A stretch of 64,000 bases of DNA from Rhizobium sp. FY34 (GTDB lineage: Bacteria; Pseudomonadota; Alphaproteobacteria; Rhizobiales; Rhizobiaceae): the NCBI RefSeq assembly GCF_005222845.1, contig NZ_STFZ01000022.1, positions 25,963-89,962 on the forward strand, written 5' to 3'. Both the position numbers and the translations under genes were made by a program. Position 1 is the first letter of the stretch. Each line of letters begins with the position of its first letter. Positions 26,567-35,322 of the stretch are shown one piece after another. Below the pieces are notes generated by a model that was not told the origin of the DNA, did not search any database, and was given only the letters and a program-made list of their open reading frames with translations.

Positions 26567-26943
26567 TGACCGAACAGGCCATTCTTTCTGCGGCGATCTG
26601 GTTTGCGCTGGCGCTTCTGGTTGTGTCCTTCCTGCTCACCGTCTGCCGCGTCATCCTCGGCCCGACACTGGCCGACCGGGTGGTGGCGCTCGACATGCTG
26701 GTCGGCATTGCCATCGGCTTCATCGCGGTGATTGCGGTGAAGACCGGCTTCACGCTCTATATCGATGTGGCAATTGCGCTGGGGCTTGTCGGCTTCCTCG
26801 CCACCGTCGCCTTTGCCCGGTTCATCCTGTCGCGCGGCATGGTGAATGAGGAGGGCATTGCCGAAGACAAGCCGAAACTGGCCATGGCGCGCAGGAAGGT
26901 CGCTGCCGCCAAGACGGCAAAGCGCAAAGGAGCAAAATCATGA
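26566..26943 (+). CDS. mrpF: Mrp antiporter subunit F
   Basis: A 125-residue subunit with three helices. [19 protein letters not shown] is the MrpF hallmark, followed by [22 protein letters not shown]. The C-terminus is unusually basic ([16 protein letters not shown]). It overlaps mrpG by four bases. Confidence 0.95.
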   Translation: MTEQAILSAAIWFALALLVVSFLLTVCRVILGPTLADRVVALDMLVGIAIGFIAVIAVKTGFTLYIDVAIALGLVGFLATVAFARFILSRGMVNEEGIAEDKPKLAMARRKVAAAKTAKRKGAKS

Positions 26944-27281
26944 GCCTTGTGCTGACGCTTGCAACCGCCATCCTGATCGTGTCCGGCGCGGTCTCTGCGC
27001 TCATCGCTGCGATCGGTGTTCTGCGCCTTCCCGACATGTTCACCCGCATGCATGCGGCCTCCAAGGCGGGCACGGTGGGCTCCGGACTGCTGCTTCTGGC
27101 TGCCGGCCTCAATGCCGGCGATCTGTCGATTTTTGCCCGTTCCTTGGCCGGCTTCCTGTTCTTTATTCTGACGGCTCCCGTATCTGCGCATTTGCTTGCG
27201 AAAGCAGCTCATCAAGTAGGCTACCGCTTGCACGCCTCCTCTGTTGTTGATGAGCTAAAGCGCGATAGACCACTTGAATAA
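26940..27281 (+). CDS. mrpG: Mrp antiporter subunit G
   Basis: A 113-residue subunit with three helices. The signature [20 protein letters not shown] is complete, and [18 protein letters not shown] marks the last helix. It is the last gene of mrpABCDEFG. No obvious intrinsic terminator follows it in the next 100 bases. Confidence 0.95.
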   Translation: MSLVLTLATAILIVSGAVSALIAAIGVLRLPDMFTRMHAASKAGTVGSGLLLLAAGLNAGDLSIFARSLAGFLFFILTAPVSAHLLAKAAHQVGYRLHASSVVDELKRDRPLE

Positions 27282-27709
27282 CGGCGCATCTGCCACAAAT
27301 ACTTCGGGTGTCCGGTTACGGCAGAATTACGTTGAAAAACTCTAGCTCTTCAACGTGAAGTTACCCAAAGGCCGGTCTGGAACAAAGACGTGCAAATTGT
27401 ATTTGGACTTTGTGCCGAAGGATGTTAATCGCAAACGAGTAGAGCGTTGATACTGATATTGGTTCGTAGCGCCTCTCAATCTCCGACTTCTCAATCTATG
27501 CAATGAGGATGCCGGCGTTTTGAGCCTGGCATGCGAGCATTTTGTATTTGTATCCGTCGTTGAAACTGGCTGGCTGCCGCATGGATCTAGGGGTGGATCC
27601 TTTTTCCTTTTCAAGGAAAACGGCGGCCTGAACAGTGCTTTTCGGCGTGCTCTGCTACGTGGCAGGACAGTTGCCTGGCCTGCCGAGCCAAGACAACAGG
27701 AGACCTGAA
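27282..27709. other. Gene-free stretch upstream of mucR
   Basis: About 430 bases with lower GC than the flanks. The open frames here have no recognisable product. The 3' part must hold the promoter of mucR, and MucR/Ros proteins usually repress their own genes from AT-rich sites, which fits the composition. No clear -35/-10 pair stands out. Confidence 0.5.
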
Positions 27710-28138
27710 ATGACTGAAATTGTATCGGGCAAGGCGCCCGATCTTCTTGTGGAACTGACCGCCGATATTGTCGCTGCCTATGTCAGCAACCATGTCGTGC
27801 CAGTGAGCGAACTTTCCCATCTGATTGCTGATATCCACGCCGCTCTCAGCAACACGACCTCGCCCGCGCCTGCACCTGCTGCGGTCGAAAAGCCCAAGCC
27901 GCCCGTGTCGATCCGGAAGTCCATCGAGGACGATTACCTGATCTGCCTTGAAGATGGCCAGAAGTTCAAGTCGCTCAAGCGCCACTTGATGACCCACTAT
28001 AACATGACGCCGGAAGAGTATCGCGAGAAGTGGGGCCTGCCGTCCGACTATCCGATGGTCGCTCCGGCCTATGCCGAAGCACGGTCGCGTCTGGCCAAGG
28101 AAATGGGCCTCGGCCAGCGTCGCAAGCGGGCCAAGTAA
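27710..28138 (+). CDS. mucR: MucR/Ros family zinc-finger transcriptional regulator
   Basis: A 142-residue regulator of exopolysaccharide, motility and cell-cycle genes in rhizobia and their relatives. The N-terminal oligomerisation part ([19 protein letters not shown]) is followed by the Ros-type finger from Cys79: [18 protein letters not shown], with Asp82, His92 and His96. The second zinc ligand is therefore aspartate rather than cysteine, as in some Ros homologues. [20 protein letters not shown] completes the DNA-binding domain, with a basic C-terminus. AACAGGAGACCTGAA precedes the ATG, so the 25-codon longer frame is rejected. Confidence 0.95.
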   Translation: MTEIVSGKAPDLLVELTADIVAAYVSNHVVPVSELSHLIADIHAALSNTTSPAPAPAAVEKPKPPVSIRKSIEDDYLICLEDGQKFKSLKRHLMTHYNMTPEEYREKWGLPSDYPMVAPAYAEARSRLAKEMGLGQRRKRAK

Positions 28139-28154
28139 GGCTCTTTTGCTCAAA

Positions 28155-28215
28155 TGCCTCCGGGCATTTACCCCGCTCCGCCGGAGCTGATCAGGTTTCG
28201 ATCCCTCCGGCGGTG
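28155..28215. other. Structured region downstream of mucR
   Basis: ATGCC-TCCG-GGCAT forms a small hairpin just after mucR. CCGCCGGAG (28178-28186) pairs with CTCCGGCGG (28205-28213) around an 18-base loop containing TGATCAGG; alternatively GCTCC-GCC-GGAGC folds on its own. The stems could act as a terminator or belong to an unknown RNA. No known RNA class could be assigned. The remaining bases up to 28408 hold no gene. Confidence 0.4.
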
Positions 28216-28408
28216 CCCGCCTCGCTGCGTCGAGCGCGACCAACCTCTCTAGGCCTGTGGGCATGGGGCGAGGAAAATAATCCCAAAAATATCTGTGACT
28301 CACTCTGAAAATCGTGTTAAATCAACGCGAAGTTGATAATGCTCGGCTTTCTCCATCCCCGCATTTCCTCTAGGGTGTATGAATTAATTCCTATCACAGG
28401 AGTTGTTC

Positions 28409-28846
28409 ATGTCTTTTGAGAAGCCTTACGACACCCCAACCCACCTGTTGGACAATACCGGCCCTGCCCAGAATGCCGAGGTGGAGCAGCCGGCGCCGGG
28501 CCTTGTCTCCCCCGCCAGCATGCCGCTGACACAGGCCTGCCGCGTCGTGCGCCATGTCGTTGCCGAACTCGTGATGATGACCAGCGACCGCGCAATGCTG
28601 CGGCGCGACCGTCGCCGCATGCTGTGCCATGTGCGTCAGATTGCCATGTATGTCTGCCATGTCTCGCTCAGCATTCCTTTGGGCGAGATCGGCCAGGCCT
28701 TCGGGCGTGATCGCACCACCGTCAGCCATGCCTGCCATGTGGTGGAGGATCGCCGCGACGACAGCGCCTATGACGAACTGATCTCCACCGTCGAGCGCAT
28801 TGTCAGCGCCGTCTTCGCCCGCTCGGAGGTGCCGCGCTATGAATGA
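28409..28846 (+). CDS. Protein with a DnaA C-terminal DNA-binding domain
   Basis: A 145-residue protein. Residues about 70-115 match domain IV of DnaA, including VRQIAMYVCHVSLSIPLGEIGQAFGRDRTTVSHACHVVEDRR, the helix-turn-helix that reads DnaA boxes. There is no AAA+ ATPase domain, so it cannot initiate replication as DnaA does and more likely regulates transcription or competes for DnaA boxes. ACAGGAG precedes the ATG. It overlaps the DUF6456 gene by eight bases, a pairing that recurs in Rhizobiales. Confidence 0.85.
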   Translation: MSFEKPYDTPTHLLDNTGPAQNAEVEQPAPGLVSPASMPLTQACRVVRHVVAELVMMTSDRAMLRRDRRRMLCHVRQIAMYVCHVSLSIPLGEIGQAFGRDRTTVSHACHVVEDRRDDSAYDELISTVERIVSAVFARSEVPRYE

Positions 28847-29600
28847 GGCGATCGACAGTTTCACGAGGGGCGAGCGCAAGGCGCTGGCCCGCCTGCTGCG
28901 CCTTCTGGCATGCGGCCCGGCGCCTCTCGACATCACCGATCCGCTCGTCATCCGCGCGCTGCGGCTCGGGCTCATCTCGGAGGCCCCGGAAGGATTTTCC
29001 GCCCGGCCGGAAGCCAGGGGCTTTTTACGCCGGCTGCTCTGCGACATGCCGGAGGATGCCTATGCCGAACAGCACCGCGAGATCGAGATCGATACCGTTG
29101 TTGTCGAGACCATTCGCCAGACGGTGCGTCGCAATCTGAACGAATCGCCGCTTGCCGGTCTTGCGCGGCTGAAAGACCGGCAGGGCACGGCCTTTCTCCC
29201 ACGCGAGGCGGTGGAGGCCGGCGACCGGCTGGCCAGCGATTTCGAGCGCGGCCAGATGCAGCCGAGCATGACCGCCCGCTGGGAACCGCGCATCGACAGC
29301 GCAGCATCCGGCGCACGCGGCGGGCAGGCGGATTTGGCCGACAGCGCCCTGGCCGCCCGCAACCGTGTGGGCCAGGCGCTCGATGCCATGGGTCCGGAAC
29401 TTTCCGGCGTGGCGCTCGATATCTGCTGCTTCGGCAAGGGGCTGGAACTGGTGGAGCGGGAAAGGGGCTGGCCGGTGCGCTCAGCCAAGTTGATGCTGCG
29501 CACGGCGCTTCTGGCGCTGGCCCGCCATTATGCGCCGCCGGCACCCCGGTCACGCAGCACGCATCGCTGGGGAGTGGAGGGCTATCGGCCGGAGCTATGA
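28839..29600 (+). CDS. DUF6456 domain protein
   Basis: A 253-residue soluble protein with the DUF6456 domain in its C-terminal half, seen as NRVGQALDAMGPELSGVALDICCFGKGLELVERERGW followed by PVRSAKLMLRTALLALARHY. The N-terminal part looks like a helical winged-helix-type fold. The biochemical role is unknown. GGAGG upstream and an eight-base overlap tie it to the DnaA-C-domain gene, so the two probably act together. Confidence 0.8.
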   Translation: MNEAIDSFTRGERKALARLLRLLACGPAPLDITDPLVIRALRLGLISEAPEGFSARPEARGFLRRLLCDMPEDAYAEQHREIEIDTVVVETIRQTVRRNLNESPLAGLARLKDRQGTAFLPREAVEAGDRLASDFERGQMQPSMTARWEPRIDSAASGARGGQADLADSALAARNRVGQALDAMGPELSGVALDICCFGKGLELVERERGWPVRSAKLMLRTALLALARHYAPPAPRSRSTHRWGVEGYRPEL

Positions 29601-29878
29601 TAAAGAAAGCGGGGTGAGGTTAAGGTCTTTCGCGCTTTTTCAGGGCTGGGCGCGGTAGTTGCGTCGGCATCTGCAATCGGCCCGAAGCGGACTTGGGCCA
29701 AATTTGCACTTGATTTTTGTGCGGTCTAACCTGTTGGAATCGCAGACATGAAAAGCGGTGCATAAACATTGATGTTTCAATCGGCAGGGCCTGGCGGGAC
29801 CGTCGGGTTCCGACCCTTTCGAGACGTTGTCTCCGCGCTCGGGAGCTGGTAAAAGCTGCCGTCAGAAGGGGACGTCAG
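29601..29878. other. Gene-free interval
   Basis: About 280 bases with no convincing frame or hairpin; it precedes a possible small membrane protein gene. Confidence 0.4.
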
Positions 29879-30031
29879 ATGCTGCGTGGAATTACGGTAT
29901 TAGTGCTATTGTTGGGCCTCCTTTTCTACTGCGCCAAAATAACCAACGACGAAATGGATCGGGTGAGCTGCGATTCGTCCTACCGTGGGCATCCACGCGA
30001 ACTCGAACGTTGCAAGTCAAACACACCATAA
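29879..30031 (+). CDS. Possible small membrane or lipoprotein-like peptide
   Basis: A 50-residue frame with AAGGGG upstream of its ATG. The N-terminal 20 residues are strongly hydrophobic (ITVLVLLLGLLFYCAKI) and the rest is polar with two further cysteines. The cysteine after the hydrophobic run loosely resembles a lipobox, but the -1 position is not ideal. No homologue is recognised, so this is a tentative gene. Confidence 0.4.
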   Translation: MLRGITVLVLLLGLLFYCAKITNDEMDRVSCDSSYRGHPRELERCKSNTP

Positions 30032-30183
30032 TAGGGCACGCGCTCGAACCCGCGAAGCGGTTTTCCACTCATACCGACACACACCCTATGCTGGATAAAT
30101 CCTGTTATCTGATCGATTTCCGCAGTTGGCGCATACCCGCCACGGCAGCATTCGCTTCCAGCCGGAACATTCGCCTGTGACGG

Positions 30184-30528
30184 TTAGCGGCCTCGACGCA
30201 ATGACTGCCGTGATTCCTTTGCAGAATCCGAAAAGCTCGGAGGCTTGTTTCTCACCCAGGTGACGAATGTCTGCACGGCAGGGTCTTCCACGATGGCTTC
30301 GATCGTGGAAAATTTCTTGGCGAGTTGGGCATCGGTAAAGATCGAATGTATCTGGTCGTGGCAGATACGGTGCAGGAGGACGGTTTTCTTTCCACCCTTG
30401 CTCTTGGGAACGAGATGATGCTCGTCTCTCTGATCCTCCGGGATGACGCGCTCGCATATCGGACAGAACACCGGCTCTGGCGCAGGCTCGTCCCATGAAG
30501 CGAGCTCATCTCTGTTCTTGCGGGCCAA
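30184..30528 (-). CDS. HNH endonuclease family protein
   Basis: A 114-residue protein with a compact HNH/His-Me finger nuclease motif. CPIC near residue 23 supplies zinc ligands, EHHLVPKSKGGKKT the first histidines, and LLHRICHDQIHSIFTDAQLA the second half with further Cys and His ligands. The C-terminus is basic. Small HNH proteins of this kind are common in rhizobia and their target is unknown. The start is TTG with a weak ribosome site, so the exact N-terminus is uncertain. Confidence 0.8.
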   Translation of the reverse strand: MARKNRDELASWDEPAPEPVFCPICERVIPEDQRDEHHLVPKSKGGKKTVLLHRICHDQIHSIFTDAQLAKKFSTIEAIVEDPAVQTFVTWVRNKPPSFSDSAKESRQSLRRGR

Positions 30529-30711
30529 TGCTCGATCTTTCCTGGTCTAGTCCCCGGATGCTGTTCCCGAGGATAGGTGCTCGTTTCAATACGTGCACGC
30601 CAGTAGCACGAAACCATCAGAGCCCTATGGCTTCTTTTGGCACTTTCCAGCCGAAAGCGCGCTCAACACGAGCAGGTTTTCGCGGCCCGCGCTTCTTTCC
30701 GGGATAGACTG

Positions 30712-31131
30712 TCAGGCCGGCGCAAGCAGCTTTGCTTCATCGCGGATACGCTTGACCATCGAGCGCAGGCCGTTCGCCCGCTGCGACGAAAGGTTCTCCA
30801 CCAGCCCGATACTGTCGAAGATCTGGATGACATCGGTTTCGGCAACCTGCGAGGCGTGCTTGCCCGAATAGGCGGCAAGCACGATGGCCACCAGCCCGCG
30901 CACGATATGCGCGTCGGAATCGCCCTCATAGGTCATCAGCGGATCGGCCTCGGCCCCGTGATGCGAAACGACCCAGACCTGACTTGCGCAGCCATTCACC
31001 TTGTTGTCTGCCGTCTTCTTCTCCTCGGCCAGATCCGGCAGCGCCTTGCCCAGTTCGATGACATAGCGATAGCGGTCTTCCCATTCCTCGAGATAGGCAA
31101 AATCCTCGATGATCTTGTCGATGCGCGTCAT
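30712..31131 (-). CDS. sufE: SufE family cysteine desulfuration protein
   Basis: A 139-residue SufE, the sulfur acceptor that activates SufS for iron-sulfur cluster assembly. The active cysteine is in NKVNGCASQVWVV. Other family features are the helical start (IDKIIEDFAYLEEWEDRYRYVIELG) and FDSIGLVENLSSQRANGLRSMV. AAGGAGCCGAC precedes the chosen start MTRIDK; nine upstream codons are dropped. It is not next to other suf genes here, which is usual for rhizobia. Confidence 0.93.
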   Translation of the reverse strand: MTRIDKIIEDFAYLEEWEDRYRYVIELGKALPDLAEEKKTADNKVNGCASQVWVVSHHGAEADPLMTYEGDSDAHIVRGLVAIVLAAYSGKHASQVAETDVIQIFDSIGLVENLSSQRANGLRSMVKRIRDEAKLLAPA

Positions 31132-31186
31132 GTCGGCTCCTTGGCTTTCAGCGATCATATAAGGAGCCGCAGCGCCGGCGAAAACG

Positions 31187-31221
31187 AAAAAAAACGCCGC
31201 GAGAACAGGTTTCTCGCAGCG
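31187..31221 (-). terminator. Intrinsic terminator after the DUF5330 gene
   Basis: On the minus strand GCGAGAA and TTCTCGC pair around a five-base loop, the stem continues by three more pairs past one mismatch, and a run of eight T follows. It lies about 75 bases after the DUF5330 stop codon and ends before the sufE start. Confidence 0.8.
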
Positions 31222-31297
31222 CCAGTCAAAGACCGTAAGGAGACAGGGTAGACAGGCAGCGGGATCAGCCGATGCAAGGGCGTGGATGGGGAGGCCT

Positions 31298-31705
31298 TCA
31301 GCGTTCAGGACGCTTCTGGGGCAGGGGAATGGTGCCGGTCGTCACGCCGTCGGCCTGAGAGGTGATGACGGGTGGCATCGGCTGGGTCGGGCTCGTATTG
31401 GCGCCAGGTTTTGCGCCCTCCTGGGCTGCGAGCTGCGTATCGAGGAACTGGTAGGCAACGCGGGCGCCTTCCTTGGCGCGGATGGCCAGCGCCGTGAAGG
31501 TTTCGCCGCCCTTTTCGCAGACCTCCGGCTTTTCCGTGCACAGTGCACTGACATAGCCATAGGCATCGGTGGCGGCGGAAATGGCATGCGACAGCTGTAG
31601 CTGGCTTGCCTGACTGTCAGACGGCGCTTCCGGGGCGCTGCTGAAGTAGGACAGCACCACCAGGCCCATCGTAAAGACCATGCTTGTCTTGATCAGAAAC
31701 CACAT
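31298..31705 (-). CDS. DUF5330 domain protein
   Basis: A 135-residue protein with an N-terminal hydrophobic anchor (residues 1-22, beginning MWFLIKTS), a helical middle with two cysteines (CTEKPEVC) that may form a disulfide, and a Pro/Thr-rich tail. The layout is that of DUF5330 proteins, found in Rhizobiales. It is probably exposed to the periplasm. Function unknown. A clear terminator follows. Confidence 0.8.
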   Translation of the reverse strand: MWFLIKTSMVFTMGLVVLSYFSSAPEAPSDSQASQLQLSHAISAATDAYGYVSALCTEKPEVCEKGGETFTALAIRAKEGARVAYQFLDTQLAAQEGAKPGANTSPTQPMPPVITSQADGVTTGTIPLPQKRPER

Positions 31706-32199
31706 TTGCGTTCACCTGCCTGGGGCTCATCGGCTGCCGGATCGTGTCCGGTCTTGGATTGCCCTGACCTTAAGCGTGATGCTGAAACGTCCTGTTGCGG
31801 TAAAAGCTGCACTTTTCATCAAATTTGTATCGCATTTTATCGATTGCTGTCCACAGGCCCGCAGCAAGTTGAATAGATGCAACTTTACCGGTTGTTGTTA
31901 AGCATAAATGTGGCAGCGAGCACCAAAAGCTGGGGATTTATCGGGGCCCACCCTGCCGCAAGTCTTAACGCAATAGCGAAAATTGAAATAAATCCGCTGC
32001 TTACGTCCCATTAACCACAAGCGCAGATGGTTCGTTCCGGGACAGCGAAAGCCTCGTTTTGGGCCTTTTCTGGGGGGCTTGGACCCCTGCCTTTTATAAT
32101 TTCCTTAAGCGGCCCGGCCCTATGGTCGGGCATCGAGATTCGCGGTTAGGTATAAGAGTGCGCGCATTCAACGACATTGGCGGAAGGACGATCCAGATC
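31706..32199. other. Intergenic region upstream of the histidine kinase gene
   Basis: About 490 bases without a recognised gene. The centre (31800-32000) is AT-rich, with several GTTAA/TTAAC words, but no pair spaced as a full CtrA site was found. It must hold divergent promoters for the DUF5330 and kinase genes. Confidence 0.4.
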
Positions 32200-33693
32200 A
32201 TGGATCGCTTGGCGCTGCGCTGGCTCCGGCAGCTGGGCGGAGGTTATTCCGTGCGTGCTTCGGATGCGGCGGCCCTGCGTCTGCTGGGTCTTGCCTGCCT
32301 TGCCTGCCTTATCTGCCTGCCGGCACTGTCGGCTCTGGTGCTGAGCCCCGCACTGGCGCTGCCCGTCGGCGCCTCGCTGATGCTGGCAACCTTTCTCAGC
32401 CTGTCTGCCGCCGCCATTGCCCTGTCGCGTGGCACTGTTGCCGAACAGGTGCCGGAAGACAATGTCGATCACGCCTTTGATGTCTGCCCCGGTGTCGTCT
32501 TCCACTGCGATGTGCAGGGCGCCATCCTGAAATGCGGCGGCCGTGACCGCGCCCTGCTGCCGGCCATGCGTTTTGACCGCCCCGGCCTGTCGCTTGCCGA
32601 ACTCGTGCATGTGTCCGATCGCATTGCTGTTGCCCAGGCGCTCGATGCGCTGCGCCAGGGCGCGACTTATGCGCTGGTGGATGTGCGCATCGAACGCGGC
32701 ATGGATGCCGAGGGTGACCGCCAGTTTCTGACCGTACGCCTCGATCTTTCCCCGGTGACTGCCGAGGATGGCGACTTGCGCCAGATCTTCGTGCAGCTGC
32801 GCGATGTCACTGAAGAGGTGGGCCTGCGCGAGGAAATCCAGCTGCGCACCGCAGACGCCCAATCGGCCAATGATGCGAAGTCGCGGTTTCTGGCCGCCGT
32901 CAGCCATGAGCTGCGCACGCCGCTGAATGCCATTCTCGGCTTTTCCGATGTGCTGGCTGGCGAGTATTTCGGCGCGCTGGCCAATGATCGCCAGCGCGAA
33001 TATGTCTCTCTCATCCGCCAGTCGGGCGGCCATCTTCTCTCGGTCGTCAACACCATGCTCGACATGAGCCGCATCGAATCGGGCCGTTACGAGCTTCTGA
33101 CCGAGCATTTCCGCATTGCCGAAGCCGTGGAAACCTGCCGCGCCATGCTGGATCTCCAGGCCCGCAACAAGGGCGTGACGCTGACGGCGCGCGTGTCGCG
33201 CAGCCTTGGCGAAGTGGTGGCCGATCGCCGCGCCGTGCAGCAGATCCTCATCAATCTTGCCGGCAATGCCATCAAGTTCACCCAGTCGGGCGGCGTCGTC
33301 TCCATCGATGCCAGCCAGCAGGGCACTGATCTGAAGCTCACCGTCAGCGATACCGGCATCGGCATTGCGGCGGAAAAGATGGCGCTGATCGGCCAGCCCT
33401 TCATGCAGGTGCAGGATGATTACGCCCGCGCTTACGAAGGCACCGGTCTCGGCCTGTCGCTGGTCAAGGGCCTGGTTGCCCTTCACGGTGGAAACTTCAC
33501 GATCGAAAGTCGCCTCGGTGAAGGAACCGTGGTAACCATTCTGATACCGGTTGAAGGACCGGGCGAGCGCGCTAGCGTGCATGATGCAGGCGATGCCATT
33601 GAATTCCCGCCGCGTTTGAGAACGGTCTCGGATGCGTGTGTAGCGAGTGGACAGGGATTGGCGCATGACCGCGCGAAAGCGAAAAGGGCCTGA
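32200..33693 (+). CDS. Membrane sensor histidine kinase (PdhS/DivJ/PleC-like)
   Basis: About 497 residues. Two hydrophobic segments (about 24-45 and 50-72) are followed by a PAS-like region (about 85-200), a coiled linker and the HisKA domain with the phosphoacceptor His236 in VSHELRTPLNAILGFSDVL. The catalytic domain has the N box (NLAGNAIKF), DTGIGI and GTGLGLSLVKGLV. The GFSDVLAGEYFG sequence after the H box resembles DivJ/PleC/PdhS kinases that control CtrA signalling, but this assignment is tentative. The start at 32200 has GGAAGGA about 11 bases upstream; the frame is open further upstream. The gene overlaps the next one by 29 bases. Confidence 0.88.
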   Translation: MDRLALRWLRQLGGGYSVRASDAAALRLLGLACLACLICLPALSALVLSPALALPVGASLMLATFLSLSAAAIALSRGTVAEQVPEDNVDHAFDVCPGVVFHCDVQGAILKCGGRDRALLPAMRFDRPGLSLAELVHVSDRIAVAQALDALRQGATYALVDVRIERGMDAEGDRQFLTVRLDLSPVTAEDGDLRQIFVQLRDVTEEVGLREEIQLRTADAQSANDAKSRFLAAVSHELRTPLNAILGFSDVLAGEYFGALANDRQREYVSLIRQSGGHLLSVVNTMLDMSRIESGRYELLTEHFRIAEAVETCRAMLDLQARNKGVTLTARVSRSLGEVVADRRAVQQILINLAGNAIKFTQSGGVVSIDASQQGTDLKLTVSDTGIGIAAEKMALIGQPFMQVQDDYARAYEGTGLGLSLVKGLVALHGGNFTIESRLGEGTVVTILIPVEGPGERASVHDAGDAIEFPPRLRTVSDACVASGQGLAHDRAKAKRA

Positions 33694-34528
33694 TCGCAGA
33701 AAGGTGCCGGTAAAGCCGCCGGGTCTTGTCTGGCGGGTATTTTCGGCGGCCGGCCGTCTGGCGATCCGCAATCCGCGCAGCCTTGGCGGAAGCCTTTGCC
33801 TTGCCGTGGCCTTCAGCTTCGTGGTTGCCAATGCCCTCTGGTACCAGCCAGGCGGCCACCCGTCGCCTTTCCTGCGTACCCGTGACCCGGAAGACCCGAA
33901 CGCCATTGCCGGCTATCGCCCGGCCCGTCGCGCCGAGCCGGCGGAAATGACCACATTCCGCATCGAGCGGGCCGGCTCGGAACGCCCGGCCAGCGCGCCT
34001 TCGACAGTGACGGCGCCTGCCAATCCATTGGAAACCGCGCATCGTGCAGCGCCTGCGCCGGCTCAGCCTGCCATAATGGCGCCCGCAAGTTCCACCCCGG
34101 CTGGCGAGCCCGTATTGCCGCAGCAAACGGCTTCCATCCCGGTGACGAAGGTTGTGCCCATGCAGCGCCCGTCTGGCAATCTTGTCGCGGACGATCCGGT
34201 CGCCGCTGCCATTCGCGCCGCCGAAAAACAGCCGGTGCCCAAGCCGCCGGCCGATATTCCCGCCGCCGCCCGTGCGGCAAAGGCCGAAAAGCCGGATGCA
34301 GACAGCGTTCAGCCGACGAAGATTTCGGTCTCCACGGATGTCGATCTGGTGATGAAGATCCAGCGCGGTCTCGTCAACATCGCCTATACGGATGTGACGA
34401 TCGATGGTGTGGCGGGGGCACAGACGCGCGCCGCCATCCGGCATTTTCAGAAACATTACCGTCTGGAAGAAACCGGCGAACCTTCCGAGATCGTCCTCAA
34501 GAAGCTGAAATCGATCGGCGCGCTCTGA
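33665..34528 (+). CDS. Membrane-anchored peptidoglycan-binding domain protein
   Basis: A 287-residue protein. A basic cytoplasmic start is followed by one membrane helix (about residues 38-58), a long Pro/Ala-rich periplasmic spacer (60-210) and a C-terminal PG_binding_1 domain (about 222-285) with VMKIQRGLVNIAYTDVTIDG and QTRAAIRHFQKHY. It overlaps the histidine kinase gene by 29 bases, so the kinase and a cell-wall-contacting protein are coupled in expression. AGGGATTGGCGC lies before the ATG. Confidence 0.85.
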   Translation: MTARKRKGPDRRKVPVKPPGLVWRVFSAAGRLAIRNPRSLGGSLCLAVAFSFVVANALWYQPGGHPSPFLRTRDPEDPNAIAGYRPARRAEPAEMTTFRIERAGSERPASAPSTVTAPANPLETAHRAAPAPAQPAIMAPASSTPAGEPVLPQQTASIPVTKVVPMQRPSGNLVADDPVAAAIRAAEKQPVPKPPADIPAAARAAKAEKPDADSVQPTKISVSTDVDLVMKIQRGLVNIAYTDVTIDGVAGAQTRAAIRHFQKHYRLEETGEPSEIVLKKLKSIGAL

Positions 34529-34594
34529 TTGCGCAGTTCTGCGGGCAAGCTCCTGCCCAGGTGAGGCGGCAGAGAGTCTCGGCTTCCGGCCTGT

Positions 34595-34828
34595 CTATTT
34601 CGGATGTTCCTGCGCAAAGATCAGCAATTGCCAGACAACCGGCCCAAGCACCGAATGCTGGTGATGAGCGGTCGGCACTGCCTGGCCCCGCGCCAGGACC
34701 AGTTCATCGCCGCAGGCCTTGCAGCGATAGATGCCGGCATTGACGGCGATCTGGCCCGGCAACCACTCCTTGTCGAATGCGCCGACATCGCTTTGTATGA
34801 TGTGGTGAAGATATTTGTATTTCGCCAT
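34595..34828 (-). CDS. Small zinc-ribbon-like protein
   Basis: A 77-residue protein. GIYRCKACGDELVLARGQ is half of a zinc-ribbon, and PTAHHQHSV downstream may complete the metal site with histidines. GGAGTGACC precedes the ATG at MAKYKYLHH, so the 42-codon longer frame is rejected. The function is unknown, and no partner gene is evident. Confidence 0.7.
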   Translation of the reverse strand: MAKYKYLHHIIQSDVGAFDKEWLPGQIAVNAGIYRCKACGDELVLARGQAVPTAHHQHSVLGPVVWQLLIFAQEHPK

Positions 34829-34980
34829 GGTCACTCCGCAGGTCCGCTGCATGATGCAATATGGCGCTATGATAACGCGACAAACGTTAGGAAAGTCGAA
34901 CAGACATGCAGCAGCTTGTACCGATCGGGCACAAAAGCCGTGCCATGGCGGCATGCTGCGTCTTGCTATAGGACACTGTC

Positions 34981-35319
34981 ATGCGCATCCGTTCAGACAT
35001 TCTCGTTTCCGCCATGATCCGCCGCGTTTTCTCCGCCGGCGGTTTTGCCGCCGTCGAGCACAAGGGGGCCGACCAGGCCGGCGCGATTTTCATTCGACAA
35101 CGCCACCGCGACGGGCTGGAGGATCTCTACGGGCCGGCCCCGCAGATGATGCTGGAAGAGGATGGCGAGCGGCGCTTCGAGCGCAGGCTTCAGCGCGCCG
35201 AGGCCTCGGCTGTCAATGAGACGATCGCCCGTGAGCGCCGTTTCGACAGCGATCTCTGGCTGATCGAACTGGAGGTCGAGGCGATCGGTGATCTGTTTGT
35301 CGTGGTCGAGACGAATTGA
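34981..35319 (+). CDS. DUF1491 family protein
   Basis: A 112-residue protein matching DUF1491, recognised by SAMIRRVFSAGGFAAVEHKGADQAGAIFI and the C-terminal FDSDLWLIELE. The family is confined mostly to Alphaproteobacteria and has no known role. AGGA lies before the ATG. It ends three bases from the convergent DUF2336 gene. Confidence 0.85.
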   Translation: MRIRSDILVSAMIRRVFSAGGFAAVEHKGADQAGAIFIRQRHRDGLEDLYGPAPQMMLEEDGERRFERRLQRAEASAVNETIARERRFDSDLWLIELEVEAIGDLFVVVETN

Positions 35320-35322
35320 CGG

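Noticed and set aside
27342..27614. 90-codon minus-strand open frame before mucR
   Set aside because: Arg/Ser-rich product without motif in an AT-richer regulatory region.
28150..28215. Possible TPP riboswitch 3' half on the minus strand (GAAACCTGATCA then GGGGTAAATGCC)
   Set aside because: An extra hairpin splits the two conserved parts, the CTGAGA segment is missing, and no thiamine gene follows on that strand.
31706..32199. CtrA binding site before the histidine kinase gene
   Set aside because: Single TTAAC/GTTAA words occur but none has the TTAA-N7-TTAA spacing.
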